Part shown: piece by piece, positions 34,255 to 45,200 of the stretch
How the letters are laid out: the number at the start of each line of letters is the position of its first letter
Numbering within the stretch: the first letter of the stretch is position 1
Source: Aggregicoccus sp. 17bor-14
GTDB lineage: Bacteria; Myxococcota; Myxococcia; Myxococcales; Myxococcaceae
DNA: 64,000 nt
Direction: 5' to 3'
NCBI RefSeq assembly: GCF_009659535.1
Contig: NZ_VJZZ01000002.1
Span: 1 to 64,000, forward strand
Notes under the pieces: model-generated
What the model saw: only the letters and a program-made list of their open reading frames with translations
Told to the model about the DNA's origin: nothing
The model's database searches: none
Program-made: the position numbers and the translations under genes

Positions 34255-34815
34255 ATGCTCAAGAAGATCCTGCTCGTCGTGGCCGCTGCGCTCGTCGCCT
34301 TCGTCGGCTTCGTCTTCACCCGCCCGGACACCTACGAGGTCTCCCGCTCGGCGCTCGTCGCCGCGCCCGCCGAGGTCGCGTACGCGCAGGTGGCGGACTT
34401 CCACCACTGGAAGGCCTGGTCGCCGTGGGAGAAGCTGGACCCGGCGATGAAGACCACCCACAGCGGCACGCCCGGTGCGGTGGGCTCGAGCTACGCGTGG
34501 ACCGGCAACAAGGACGTGGGCAGCGGGAAGATGACGCTGCTCGAGGCCAGGCCCGGCGAGCGCGTGCGCATCCAGCTCGAGTTCATCGAGCCCTTCGCCG
34601 CCGTGAGCGACACCACCTTCCGCTTCCAGCCCGAGGGCGCGGGCACGCGCGTGCAGTGGTCGATGGTGGGCCAGAGCGGCTTCGTCACCAAGGCGATGGG
34701 CGTGTTCATGAACATGGACGCGATGATCGGGAAGGACTTCGAGAAGGGGCTCGCGCAGCTGGACGCGGCCTCGCGCGCCGAGGCCGCGCGGCTCGCCACC
34801 GCTCCGAAGCCCTGA
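34255..34815 (+). CDS. SRPBCC-family (polyketide-cyclase-like) protein with N-terminal anchor
   Basis: Protein of 186 residues. An N-terminal hydrophobic segment (MLKKILLVVAAALVAFVGFV) is followed by a START-like domain with SRSALVAAPAEVAYAQVADFHHWKAWSPWEK and VGSSYAWTG, the usual SRPBCC blocks. It probably binds a hydrophobic ligand in the periplasm or at the membrane. It follows the Dyp peroxidase by 30 bases. Confidence 0.85.
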   Translation: MLKKILLVVAAALVAFVGFVFTRPDTYEVSRSALVAAPAEVAYAQVADFHHWKAWSPWEKLDPAMKTTHSGTPGAVGSSYAWTGNKDVGSGKMTLLEARPGERVRIQLEFIEPFAAVSDTTFRFQPEGAGTRVQWSMVGQSGFVTKAMGVFMNMDAMIGKDFEKGLAQLDAASRAEAARLATAPKP

Positions 34816-34902
34816 GCGGGGCCTGAGCCGGCGCCCGCCTGACGGGCGAGCGAGCGCGCTGCGGGTACTCGGCGCGGCCCGGACCTGCTACTCCCTCGCC
34901 GC

Positions 34903-36651
34903 ATGTCCGAGCGTCGCGCCCTCACTCCCGTCCTCCTCGTCGGTGCCGGCACCGGCGAGGCGACCTGCGGCATCCTCTACCTCGCGAGCTACCTGCGGCG
35001 CGCGGGCGTGGAGGCCTACGTCCGGCTCTACGACGGGGACGAGACGGAGGAGGAGCTGACGCGCTCGCTCGAGGCGCTGGTCGCGCGCGTGCGCCCGCGC
35101 CTGGTGGGCATCAGCCTCAAGTGGTTCCACCACGTGCACCGCGCGCTGCAGGTGGCGCGCGTGCTGCGCCGGCTGGACCCGGGCATCCGCGTGGTGGTGG
35201 GCGGCAACACGGCCTCCTACTGGTGGCGCGAGCTGAGCAGCTACGACTGCATCGACCACATCGTGCTGGGCGACGGCGAGCGGCCCCTGCTCGCGCTCTG
35301 CGAGGGAGACCCCGCGCCGCCCAACTGCGTCACCCGCGGCCCGAGCGGCGCGCCGCGCCGGCTGCCGCTCGCGTACGTGCAGGGCGCCACCAACAGCGAG
35401 GACATCCACTACTCGCACTTCGACGACATCTTCCTCAGCCAGGCGGACCGCCACGCCTTCTCCGGCTGGGTGGCGCCCGGCAAGGGCTGCGGCGAGAACT
35501 GCCTGTACTGCGGCGGCGCGCGCGGGAACCAGAAGGCGGCCTTCGGGCGCGCGAAGCCCTTCCTGCGCTCGGAGGCGAGCGTGCGCCGCGACCACGAGGA
35601 GGTGGCGCCGCGCTGCTGGCAGCTGCGCTACGACTTCTCGGGCAGCACCGCGGAGTTCCTCTCCAGCACCTGGGCCGGCGTGGACCTCTCGCGCCACGCC
35701 TGCACCTACTTCCTGTGGGGCGTGGCGCGCATGGAGCTCATCGACGCGCTCGCGCGCACCTTCGAGCGCGTGCACATGGTGCTCGACATCGGCTGCTTCA
35801 GCGAGCAGCAGCGCCAGGAGCAGATGCGGCGCGGCCTGCTCAAGCCCTGCGCCTCGGACAGCGAGCTGCTGCGCCTCATCGACGGCTGCCGCCGCCACGC
35901 GAACCTGGACGTGGAGATCTCCGGCATCGCGGGCCTGCCCTTCGCGAGCGCCGCCACCCTGAAGCAGGAGCGGGCGCTGGTGGAGCGGGTCATCGACCTG
36001 GACTGCGTGGTGGGCTACCAGCGGCTGGAGGCGCAGCCCGGCGCGCTCGTCACCGAGCACCCCGCGCGCTTCGAGATGCGCACCGAGGCGCGGACCTTCA
36101 CCGAGTTCCTCGACTCCTTCGAGCAGCGCGAGCCCGGCGACGTGACGGTGCCCATGCTGCGCTTCCTCGACCCCGCGCTCGAGGACGCCGTGGAGGAGAC
36201 GTCGCAGTACGTGGACGGGCTCGCGGCGGACCACAAGGAGGCGCGGCGCCAGGTGCCGCTCGACGGGCGCACGCGCCTGGTGAACACCGCGCCCTCCACG
36301 CAGCAGTTCCCGCTCGGCGACTGGCTCGGCGCGCACCGCGTGCCGGCGCGCGTGGCCGGGGAGCCGGTGACGGTGGTGCGCTCGGTGGAGGGCTTCGGGC
36401 TCGCGTGCGCGCCGTCCTTGAGCCCGCGCCGCTTCAGCGACCCCACGCTGGACCAGGGCGAGGACGGGAAGGTGCTGCTCGCGGCGCTCGCCGCCTTCGA
36501 GCGCCCCGCCACCGTGGCGAGCGCGGTGGCGGCGCTGGGCGCGAAGGCGAAGCTGCACCCGGCCGCCGCGCGCGAGGTCATCGAGCACCTGGTGGCCGGG
36601 CGCTTCCTGCAGCCGGCGGGTGCCGCGCGGCAGGCGCGCTCGGGCAGCTGA
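34903..36651 (+). CDS. B12-binding-domain radical SAM protein
   Basis: Protein of 582 residues. An N-terminal Rossmann/B12-binding domain (about 8-140) has TGEATCGILYLASYLRRAG, RPRLVGISLKWFHH, VVVGGNTAS and IDHIVLGDGERPLLAL. The radical SAM cluster motif is Cys196-x3-Cys200-x2-Cys203 in KGCGENCLYCGG. The middle continues as a TIM-barrel-like segment, and about 200 C-terminal residues have no recognised domain. The substrate is unknown. It stands alone, with no precursor peptide or biosynthetic neighbours, so a pathway cannot be assigned. Confidence 0.8.
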   Translation: MSERRALTPVLLVGAGTGEATCGILYLASYLRRAGVEAYVRLYDGDETEEELTRSLEALVARVRPRLVGISLKWFHHVHRALQVARVLRRLDPGIRVVVGGNTASYWWRELSSYDCIDHIVLGDGERPLLALCEGDPAPPNCVTRGPSGAPRRLPLAYVQGATNSEDIHYSHFDDIFLSQADRHAFSGWVAPGKGCGENCLYCGGARGNQKAAFGRAKPFLRSEASVRRDHEEVAPRCWQLRYDFSGSTAEFLSSTWAGVDLSRHACTYFLWGVARMELIDALARTFERVHMVLDIGCFSEQQRQEQMRRGLLKPCASDSELLRLIDGCRRHANLDVEISGIAGLPFASAATLKQERALVERVIDLDCVVGYQRLEAQPGALVTEHPARFEMRTEARTFTEFLDSFEQREPGDVTVPMLRFLDPALEDAVEETSQYVDGLAADHKEARRQVPLDGRTRLVNTAPSTQQFPLGDWLGAHRVPARVAGEPVTVVRSVEGFGLACAPSLSPRRFSDPTLDQGEDGKVLLAALAAFERPATVASAVAALGAKAKLHPAAAREVIEHLVAGRFLQPAGAARQARSGS

Positions 36652-36654
36652 GGC

Positions 36655-37140
36655 CTAGCGCCTGCGGCCGTAGACGGTCTCCACCGCCTTCTGCGGCTCG
36701 CCGCCCGGCTCGATGTTGTAGGCCGTGATGACCAGCTGGTCCGGCGCGCGCAGCTCGTGCTCGGTGCGCCAGCCCCAGCGCGGGCCGCCCTTGCCGTCGC
36801 CGTAGCTGCCCTGCACGTAGAAGCCCGCGGGGGTGAGGCCGCCGGTGGCGAACATGATGGACGAGCTCATGTGGAAGCTGTGCACCCACGAGCTCTCGAA
36901 CTGCTGCGACTCGTCGTTGAAGGCGTAGATGGCGAGTGAGCGGTGCTGCTTGCCGTCGAAGGCCTCCTCGTACTCGTGCGCGACGAAGTTCCCCTCGCCC
37001 ATCTTCCGGATGCGGCCGCGGGTGGTGAACTCCGCGAAGGGCGCCTGGGCCGGGTCGAACCAGATCTTCGAGCGGCCCACCCACTCGTCACAGAGGGAGA
37101 GCAGCAGCTCGCGCGGCGAGGGGGGCAGGGGAGGGGTCAT
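36655..37140 (-). CDS. DUF1579-like protein
   Basis: Soluble protein of 161 residues starting MTPPLPPSPRELLLSLC. The beta-rich core has W-G-S-KIWFDP, FTTRGRIRKMGEGNFVAHEYE, SLAIYAFNDESQQFESSWVHSFHMS and WGWRTEHELRAPDQLVI, resembling DUF1579/lipocalin-like proteins. The ATG at 37140 is the last that keeps a compact N-terminus. It converges with the radical SAM gene (3 bases between stops) and is divergent from the DUF11 operon. Confidence 0.6.
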   Translation of the reverse strand: MTPPLPPSPRELLLSLCDEWVGRSKIWFDPAQAPFAEFTTRGRIRKMGEGNFVAHEYEEAFDGKQHRSLAIYAFNDESQQFESSWVHSFHMSSSIMFATGGLTPAGFYVQGSYGDGKGGPRWGWRTEHELRAPDQLVITAYNIEPGGEPQKAVETVYGRRR

Positions 37141-37450
37141 GGGGCATTCATAGGCGAGGGGCCCCACCCCAGGTCCATACCCACCCTCCCGAGGTCGTAC
37201 GCGACCCCGCTTCGTTGCGCAGCTGACAATTTTGGGCGCCCCGCGGGTGACGCTTTTCGTCATCCGACCCAGCCCTTTGCGGCACTCCCGGCTCGCATCC
37301 CCCAGAACCGTCAGGACTGTTCGGGAACAGTCACACTGGCCCTCTACGTGCAACCGCTGTCCACGCTGCGTTCAGGGGAATCCCCTGGCAGCGCTCCCAC
37401 ATCCGGCGCGGATGTCGGAGCCCAACGCTGGACGTCTGCCGAGGAGAGTC
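37141..37450. other. Leader region of the DUF11 operon (no gene)
   Basis: The 310 bases between the DUF1579-like gene and the DUF11 operon contain no convincing gene. They hold a palindrome (37315-37332, listed separately) and the most AT-leaning stretch nearby (GCTGACAATTTT around 37220-37231). Promoters for both divergent genes presumably lie here, but I could not assign clear -35/-10 pairs. Confidence 0.5.
37315..37332. promoter_or_regulatory. Palindrome upstream of the DUF11 operon
   Basis: GACTGTTC - GG - GAACAGTC, two perfect 8-base arms, centred about 127 bases before the first gene of the operon. It has the same layout as the MocR-associated palindrome at 21715-21734 (GATTGTTC - TA - GAACAATC). 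It is probably an operator; the cognate protein is not known. Confidence 0.55.
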
Positions 37451-37957
37451 ATGACGGTGCGGTCGGGTGGAGTGAAGACGCAGGCGCGGCTGGCGCTCCT
37501 GTCGGTGCTGGTGGCGACGGCGGCCTTCGCGGGCCCCCACATCGAGCTGGACATCAAGCCGTTCAAGCAGGTGGTGCAGACCAAGGGCGGCGTGAAGACG
37601 ACGACCCGCGTGTCCGCGGACTCGGCCGCACCGGGCGAGACCATCGACTACGAGGTCCACTACAAGAACGCCGGCGACGCGCCCGCGGTGAACGCGGTGG
37701 TGGACGATCCCGTCCCCGCGGGCACGAGCTACGTGGCGGGGAGCGCCGCGGGCCCCGGCTCCGACATCACCTTCTCCATCGACGGCGGCAAGACCTTCGC
37801 GCCCGCGGCCCAGCTCTTCCGCACCGCGCGCGGCGCGAGCGGCAAGACCGAGCGTCAGCCCGCGAGCCCCGCCGAGTACACCCACGTCCGCTGGACCCTG
37901 AAGCGGGTCGAGGCGGGCGCCGCCGGCACCCTGACCTTCCAGGTGCGCGTGAAGTGA
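37451..37957 (+). CDS. Small secreted DUF11-domain protein
   Basis: Secreted protein of 168 residues. The ATG at 37451 has a GAGGAG site 5 bases upstream and gives signal MTVRSGGVKTQARLALLSVL-AAFA. The mature part is essentially one DUF11 domain (TIGR01451): APGETIDYEVHYKNAGDAPAVN, VDDPVPAGTSYV, then GTLTFQVRVK at the very C-terminus. DUF11 domains are Ig-like and common in surface proteins. It is first of four genes encoding such proteins, followed by a hairpin. Confidence 0.8.
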   Translation: MTVRSGGVKTQARLALLSVLVATAAFAGPHIELDIKPFKQVVQTKGGVKTTTRVSADSAAPGETIDYEVHYKNAGDAPAVNAVVDDPVPAGTSYVAGSAAGPGSDITFSIDGGKTFAPAAQLFRTARGASGKTERQPASPAEYTHVRWTLKRVEAGAAGTLTFQVRVK

Positions 37958-37967
37958 GCAGAGCCCC

Positions 37968-37989
37968 GCCCGCGGCCGTCCGCGCGGGC
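37968..37989 (+). terminator. Intergenic hairpin in the DUF11 operon
   Basis: GCCCGCG (37968-37974), 8-base loop, CGCGGGC (37983-37989), 11 bases after the stop of the first DUF11 gene. There is no T-run. It could attenuate transcription or stabilise the upstream mRNA segment. Confidence 0.45.
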
Positions 37990-38045
37990 CCCCTTGTCGC
38001 TGTGCAGTCCCTCTCCCCCAACGTCGTCCCGTCCGAGGTGCAGTC

Positions 38046-39185
38046 TTGAGTCCCTCCCCGTCCCTCCCCCTTCCGCGCTCGCTCCGCGCGCTGCTCTTCG
38101 GTGCCGTCGTGGCCGTGGTGCTGCCGGCGAGCGCCTACGCGTCCACCGCTGCCAACACCAAGATCTCCAACGTCGCGAAGGTGAACTACAAGGACGCTGG
38201 TAACAACGACCAGCCCGAGGTCGTCAGCGCTCCGGCGGACGTCACCGTCCAGCTCGTGGCCTCGGCCCCGAACCTCAGCTCGCCGGCCAACCAGACCATC
38301 CAGCAGGGCACCTCGGCGACGCTCTCGTACACCATCACCGGTACGGCGAACGGCCTGGACACGTACACCCTCGGCTCCGGCGCGACGCCCAGCAACGTCA
38401 CCGGCGTCACGCCCGCCTTCCCGGCCAGCGTCCAGCTCGGCGGTACCACGCTGTCCGCGGATGCGACGGTCGGCGCCACCACCATCCAGGTGCCGTTCGA
38501 CGGCAACAGCGACGGCTCGGTCAACGGCATCGCCGTGAGCGACAAGATCGTCATCGGCGGCGTCACGTACACGGTGGCGGCGATCTCCGAGAACCCGGGG
38601 ACCAACCGCGCGACCATCACGCTGAGCTCCGCCATCACCGTCCTGGCGAGCGTGGGCCAGATCGTCGGCGAGACCCAGACCTTCACCGTCACCGTGGCCT
38701 CGGGCAACGTGACCGGCACCAACACCAGCGGCACGCAGACCGTGGTCTCCACGGCCACCTCGACGACCACCGCCACGGCGACGACGACCCAGACCACCCC
38801 CACGGTCATCACCGTCAACCGCTCGGTGCTCACCATCAGCAAGCTGGTCTCCATCGACGGCGGCGCGACCTTCGCGGCCACGGCGAACGCCGCGCCGGGC
38901 ACCAGCCTGGTGTACAAGATCGTCGTGTCGAACGCGGGCGCCTCGGCCGCCAGCGCGGTCGTCATCACGGACGTGATTCCGGAGTACCTCTCGTACGTCG
39001 CGGGCTCCGCGCGCACGGCCCCCACCGCTGGCACCGCCTACACCTCGGCGACCGCCATCACCGACCCGGTGGACTCGGACAGCTACAGCTTCGACAGCGT
39101 GGCGCGCAAGGCGACCCTCGCGCCGAGCGGCACGCTGGCTGCCAATAGCGACATCGTCCTGTTCTTCACCGCGAAGATCGACTGA
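38046..39185 (+). CDS. Secreted DUF11-domain protein, Thr-rich
   Basis: Protein of 379 residues starting at TTG 38046 with GAGG 7 bases upstream. The signal is LLFGAVVAVVLPASAYA. After it, STAANTKISNVAKVNYKDAGNN resembles the N-terminus of bacterial 'isopeptide/DUF11' surface proteins. Middle segments are Thr/Ser/Val-rich beta repeats (TATSTTTATATTTQTTPT). The last 110 residues form a DUF11 domain (APGTSLVYKIVVSNAGASAASAV, VITDVIPEYLSYV) ending exactly at the C-terminus with NSDIVLFFTAKID. It is probably exported and assembled with its neighbours. Confidence 0.8.
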   Translation: MSPSPSLPLPRSLRALLFGAVVAVVLPASAYASTAANTKISNVAKVNYKDAGNNDQPEVVSAPADVTVQLVASAPNLSSPANQTIQQGTSATLSYTITGTANGLDTYTLGSGATPSNVTGVTPAFPASVQLGGTTLSADATVGATTIQVPFDGNSDGSVNGIAVSDKIVIGGVTYTVAAISENPGTNRATITLSSAITVLASVGQIVGETQTFTVTVASGNVTGTNTSGTQTVVSTATSTTTATATTTQTTPTVITVNRSVLTISKLVSIDGGATFAATANAAPGTSLVYKIVVSNAGASAASAVVITDVIPEYLSYVAGSARTAPTAGTAYTSATAITDPVDSDSYSFDSVARKATLAPSGTLAANSDIVLFFTAKID

Positions 39186-39210
39186 CGTCTCCCCGGTAGT
39201 CCCACCACGG

Positions 39211-39249
39211 CCCCGCGTGCAGCGCCGCCCTCCGGCGCCGCATGCGGGG
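39211..39249 (+). terminator. Long imperfect hairpin between DUF11 genes 2 and 3
   Basis: CCCCGC-G-TGC-A-GCGCCG (39211-39226), loop CCCTC, CGGCGC-C-GCA-T-GCGGGG (39232-39249 region): 15 paired positions plus one G-U pair and one mismatch. It would bury the ATG at 39242, which favours a start further downstream for the giant barrel gene. It may reduce expression of that gene relative to the two before it. Confidence 0.55.
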
Positions 39250-39277
39250 TCCGCGAGTTCCGAGCCCCTCCTCCCCG

Positions 39278-42200
39278 ATGCCTCTCGTCCCCCACGTGAA
39301 GCGCGCTGGCCGTGTGCCCGCAGCTCCGCTCCGGCCGTCCGGTCGGGGGGGCACGTCCGGGCGCGCGGCGAGGTGGGTGCTCGGGGTGCTCGCGCTCGTG
39401 CTGTCCGGGGCCGCGCAGGCGGCCTCCGCGCCGCACGGCACCCTCATCGTCAACACCGCGTCGGCGACCTCGACCGAGGACACCACGCCCGTCACGGCCA
39501 GCGCCACGACGCGGGTGATCGTCCCCACGCCGGCCCTCATCGACTTCCTGCTGTACGCCCCCAACGTCCCGGGCGCGGCCCCCCTGCCGGTGGAGCCGAG
39601 CGTCTACCTGGACGGCCCGCAGGGCAGCCCCGCGCCCCTGTCCGCGCCCCAGTCGCTGGGCTTCTACGGCCCCATCCCGCTGGGCAGCGCCGTGCCCCTG
39701 CTGAGCACCCTGCGGGCGCACCAGGGTGAGCCGCTCTTCCTGAAGCTCACCGACCTCGACGAGAACAAGGACCCGGCCGTGCGCGAGACCGTGCTCGTCA
39801 CGGTGAGCGACGCGGGCACCGGGGACACCGAGATCGTGCGCCTGGTGGAGACCGGCGTGTCCACGGGCATCTTCGCCGGCTACCTGCCCACGGTGGGCTC
39901 CGCGGCCACCCAGCAGGGCGGCGCACCCGCCGCCGCCACCGCCACCCCCTATGACGGCGTGCTGCGCGTCGCCATCGGCGACACCCTCCGCTGCCGCTAC
40001 GTGGACGTGGACGACGCGCAGGACGTGACCACCGACGCGGTGCTCGTGGACCCCACGGGCGTCGTCTTCGACAGCCGCACCGGCAAGCCGGTGGACGGCG
40101 CCAGCCTCACCCTGGTGGACGTGGCCACCGGGCAGCCCGCCCAGGTCGTCGGCGACGACGGCGTGAGCCGCTTCCCCTCCACCGTGACCAGCGGCGCCGC
40201 GGTCTCGGATGCGAGCGGCCGCCGCTACACCCCGGCGCCCGGCGGCTTCCGCTTCCCGCTCGTGGCTCCCGGCCGCTACCGCCTCGACGTGAAGCCCCCC
40301 GCGGGCTACCTCGCTCCCTCGAGCGTGCCGGACGCGGAGCTCGCCGCGGGCCCGGCCGGCCCCTACGCCGTGAGCCCGGCCTCGCGCGGCGAGGCCTTCC
40401 AGGTGCTCGCGGGGCCGCCCGTCCAGACCGACGTCCCCGTGGACCCCGCGAGCACCACGCTCTGGGTGCAGAAGGTCGCGCGCAAGGCCAGCGCCAGCGT
40501 GGGCGACTTCGTCCCCTACGAGCTCACGGTGAGCAACCTGAGCGCCGCGGCGGCCGCGCGCGACGTGAGCCTCACGGACACGCTGCCCGCGGGCCTGCGC
40601 TACGTGCCGGGCTCGGCCACCCGCGACGGCGCCCCGGTGGCGGACCCCGCGGCGAGCGCGGACGGCCGCACCCTCACCTTCGCCCTGGGCGAGCTCGCCG
40701 CGGGCGGCGCGACCACCGTGCGGCTCGTGGTGCAGGTGGTGCCCGGCGCGCGCGCGGGCGGCCAGCTGGTGAACGAGGCGAGCGCGGTCTCCGGGACCAC
40801 CGGCCTCGTCTCCAACCGCGCCACCGCGCCCCTGCGCATCACCGAGGCCTTCCTCACCTCGCGCGCGCTCATCATGGGCCGCGTGGTGGTGGGCGAGTGC
40901 GGCGCCACGGGGCCCCAAGACGCCCCGGGCCTCGAGGGCGCGCACGTCTTCCTCGAGGACGGCACCTGGGTCGCGAGCGACGTGCAGGGCCTCTTCCACT
41001 TCGAGGGCGTGCGCTCCGGTACGCACGTGGTGCAGCTGGACCTGGACTCGCTGCCGGAAGGCTACGAGCCGGTGCTCTGCCCCAAGAACAGCCGCTCCGC
41101 GGGCCGCGCCTTCTCGCAGTTCGTGGACCTGCAGGGCGGCACCCAGTGGCGCGTGGACTTCCACGTCCACCCGCGGCCCGCGCCCGCGGCCGTGGCCCCC
41201 GCGCCCGCGGCCGACCCGGCCCCGGCTCCCGCGAGCGAGCCCGCGCCGCTCGCGGTCGAGCAGCGCCAGCACCTGGAGGGCGGCGTGCTCCACCACGAGG
41301 TGGACGTGACCGTGCGCAGCGCCCCCTTCAAGGACGTGCGCGTGCACGTGAACCTGCCCCCGGGCGTGCGCTTCGAGGAGGGCAGTGGCAGCGTGAACGG
41401 CGCGCCCGTCGCGGACCCCGAGCGAGAGCCGGGCAGCGGGGAGCTGGTCTTCGACCTGGGCAACTCGGACGGCGAGTGGAAGCGCACCCTGCGCTACCGG
41501 GCCGCGGTGGCCCCGGACGCTCCGGCCGGCGAGCTCGCGCTGCGCGCCCACGTCACCGCGCGCGACCTGCCGGGCCGCGAGGTGGCGAGCCCTCGCAACG
41601 AGGTGATCGTGCGCGTGCGCCGCGCGCGGCTGCTGCCGGCGATCAACCTCACGCTGCGCCCGCACTTCGCGAGCTTCGGCGCGGAGCTCACGGCGGACGA
41701 CCAGCGCGTCCTCGACGAGGCGGCCGAGCAGCTCTCGGGGCTCGTCATCGACCGCCTCACCGTCACCGGCCACACCGACAACCAGCCCATCTCCCCGCGC
41801 TCGCGCCACATCCACGCGGACAACCGCGCGCTCTCGCTCGCGCGCGCCGGCGTGGTGGGGCACTACCTCGCCGAGAAGCTGGGCCTCTCCCAGGACGCGG
41901 TGGTGCTGGACGGGCAGGGCGAGCTCTCGCCAATCGCGAGCAACCGCAGCGCCGTGGGCCGCGCGCGCAACCGCCGCGTCGAGGTGGAGGTCATCGGCGT
42001 GCGCCTCGGCGTGCCCGAGGTGGAGTCCATCGAGGCCGAGCCCCTCGCCGCCGAGTCCAAGGCCTCCGTCGCGCAGGCGAGCAGCACGCTGCCCGTGACG
42101 CCCGCGCCGCAGGCCGCTACGGCCGGGTCCTCCGGCGCGCAGGTCTCCGCCGGCGCCCCCGCGCTCTCCACCCCCGCGCAGGCCGGGGCGCCCTCTGCCG

Positions 42201-45200
42201 CCGCCGCCCCGTCCGCGGTCCCCGCCCCGGGCGCGGCGCAGGCCAGCAGCCCCGCCACCGCGCCCACCGTCCAGGCCGCGCCGGGCACCGCCGTCAGCTC
42301 CGGCAGCGCCGGCGCGCCGGGCGCGAGCAGCTCCGCCAGCGCGGGCGCGGCGCAGGCCACCCCCGGCGCCGCGGCGGCCGCGGCCGCTGCGCCCCGCCAG
42401 GGCCTGCTCAGCCCGATGGACGGCGACGTCCTGGTGGACCGCATCAACGCGGTGCAGGTGCGCGTGCGCAGCTACCTCACCGTGGAGCTGCTGCTGGACG
42501 GCAAGCCGGTGCCGCAGGAGCGCATCGGCTTCCGCGCCGCGGAGCCCGACACGCGCACCACGCTGCTCACCTACGTGGGCGTGGACTTCGGGGACGTGGG
42601 CGAGCACACGCTGCAGCTCAAGGGCACCGACCCCTTCGGCAACGTGCGCGTGAACGAGACCGCGCACCTGCGCCGCTCCAGCGAGGTCGCCGCCCTCCGC
42701 TTCGTGTCCGCCGAGGGCAACGTCGCGGACGGCCGCACGCCGGTGCGCATGCGCTTCGAGCTGCTCGATGCCACGGGCACCGTGCTGCACGCCGCCACGC
42801 GCCTGGACCTGCGCGACAGCTCGCTGCGCCCGCTGCGCCGCCCCGAGGACAGCCTCTCGCTCGAGGACGCGGCGGGCCGGCGCTGGGTGCAGATGGACCG
42901 GGACGGCTGGGTGAGCTTCGATCCCGTGCAGGCCACCGGCACCCAGCACGCCGTGGTCGCGCTCGGCGGCCTCACGGCCCGCGGCGAGACCTACGTGGCG
43001 CCCAAGCTGCGCGACTGGATCCTGGTGGGCCTCGCCGAGGGCGGCGTCGGCTACAACGCCGTCTCCAAGCACCTCGAGACCCTGCCCGCCGGGGCCCCCA
43101 CCGAGGACTTCTACGCCGACGGGCGCCTCGCCTTCTACGCGAAGGGCCGCGTGAAGGGCGAGTGGCTGCTCACGCTCGCCTACGACAACACGAAGTCGCG
43201 CGCCGAGGTGGGCAACAGCCTCTTCCAGACCATCGACCCGAACACGTACTACACGCTGTACGGGGACGGGACGCTGCAGCAGTACGACGCGCCGAGCGCG
43301 CGCAAGCTGTACGTGAAGATCGAGCGCGAGCAGTACTACGCGCTGTTCGGCGACTTCGACACCGGCCTGGGCGCCACCGACCTGTCGCGCTACAGCCGCC
43401 GCCTCAACGGCGTGAAGACCGAGCTGCGCCTGAAGCACCTGGACGTCAACGCCTTCGGCACCCAGACCGACCTGGCCTACGCGCGCGAGGAGCTGCAGGG
43501 CGACGGCACCTCGGGCCTGTACCGGCTCGCGCGCGGCGGCCTCACGGCCAACGGCGAGAAGGTGACCATCGAGGTGCGCGACCGCTTCCGCACCGAGGTC
43601 GTCCTCTCCACGCGCACCCTCACGCGCTTCATCGACTACTCCATCGACTACGACACGGGGACGCTCTTCTTCCGCGAGCCCATCCCCAGCCGGGACCTGG
43701 CCTTCAACCCGGTGTTCATCGTGGTGGAGTACGAGACGCGCTCGCTGGACGGGCAGCACCTCACCGCGGGCGGCCGCGCGGGCCTCAAGCTGCTGGACAA
43801 CCGCCTGAAGCTGGGCACCACCGTGGTGCACGAGGACCGGGGCGAGCGCGCGGGCACCCTCTACGGCGCGGACTTCGAGGCGGACCTGACGCCCACCGTC
43901 AAGGTGCGCGCCGAGCTCGCGCACACCGAGGGGCAGCGCGCGGACGGCACCGAGGGCGACGGCACCGCCTACCTCGCCGAGGTCTCGCACCGCAGCCACG
44001 ACTGGGACGCGCGCGCCTACGCGCGCCTGCTGCCCGGCGACTTCGGCCTGGGCCAGCAGGCGCTCACCGAGACCGGCACCCGCAAGCTCGGGGTGGACGC
44101 GGCCTACCGCTTCACGGACCACCTGCAGCTGGGCGGCACCGGCTACCGCCAGCACGTGTTCAGCACGGACGCCACGCGCGACGTGGCCGAGGCGCGCTTC
44201 GGCTACACGCAGGGCCTGTCGGGCGCGAGCGTGGGGCTGCGCTACGCGGAGGACCGGCTCGCGGACGGCAGCGAGCACCTGTCCACGCAGGCCATGGCGG
44301 GCACGAAGCTCGCGCTGCTCGAGGACCGGCTGGTGCTCTCGGTGGAGCACGCCCAGTCGCTCGTGAACGACGAGAACGTGGACTACCCCACCCGCACCCT
44401 CTTCGGGGCCGAGTACAAGCTCACCCGCAAGGTGACGCTGCTGGGCGCCGAGGAGCTGACGTGGAAGGACGGCGTGGCCACCGCCGCCACCCGCCTGGGC
44501 GTGCGCTCCACGCCGTGGACGGGCGCCACCGTGAGCTCCTCCATGGAGAGCCAGCTGCGCGAGAACAGCGAGCGCCTCTTCGGCACCCTCGGCCTGCGCC
44601 AGACCCTGCAGCTGAGCGAGGCGTGGCGCGCGGACTTCGGGCTCGAGCGCACCCAGACCTTCAGCCGCGAGGGCACCTACCTCTTCAACCCCGCCGTGCC
44701 CCTGACCTCGGGCGCGAGCGAGGACTTCACCGCGGCCTCCACCGGCGCGACCTACCAGGTGCGCCGCTTCCTCTGGGACTCGCGCGCCGAGCTGCGCCTG
44801 GGCGAGCTGAGCCGCCGCTGGAACCTGCTCAGCGGCCTGGTGACCGAGACGGGCGCGGCCTGGGGCTGGACGGGCCGCCTGCAGCTGCTGGACGAGCACC
44901 AGCACGCGACGGGGCAGGGCACGCGCACCGCCGCGCTGCGCCTGGGCCTCGTCTACCGCCCGCCGGAGACGAGGTGGATCGTGCTCGACCGCCTGGACCT
45001 CATCCACGAGCGGCGCACGGGCAGCACCGACCCGGGCACCGGCACGCGCCTGGTGAACAACCTCAGCCTCAACGCGCGCCCCGGCGAGAAGCTGCAGGTG
45101 TCCGTGTTCGCGGGCGCGAAGTACACGCGCGAGCAGCTGCTCGGCACGGTGCAGGCCGGCTACACGGACGAGCTCGGGCTCGAGGGCCGCTACGATCTCA

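Noticed and set aside
37315-37332. LexA-type SOS box for the palindrome before the DUF11 operon
   Set aside because: The arms and spacer do not match the LexA boxes I know; its closest match in the window is the MocR palindrome.
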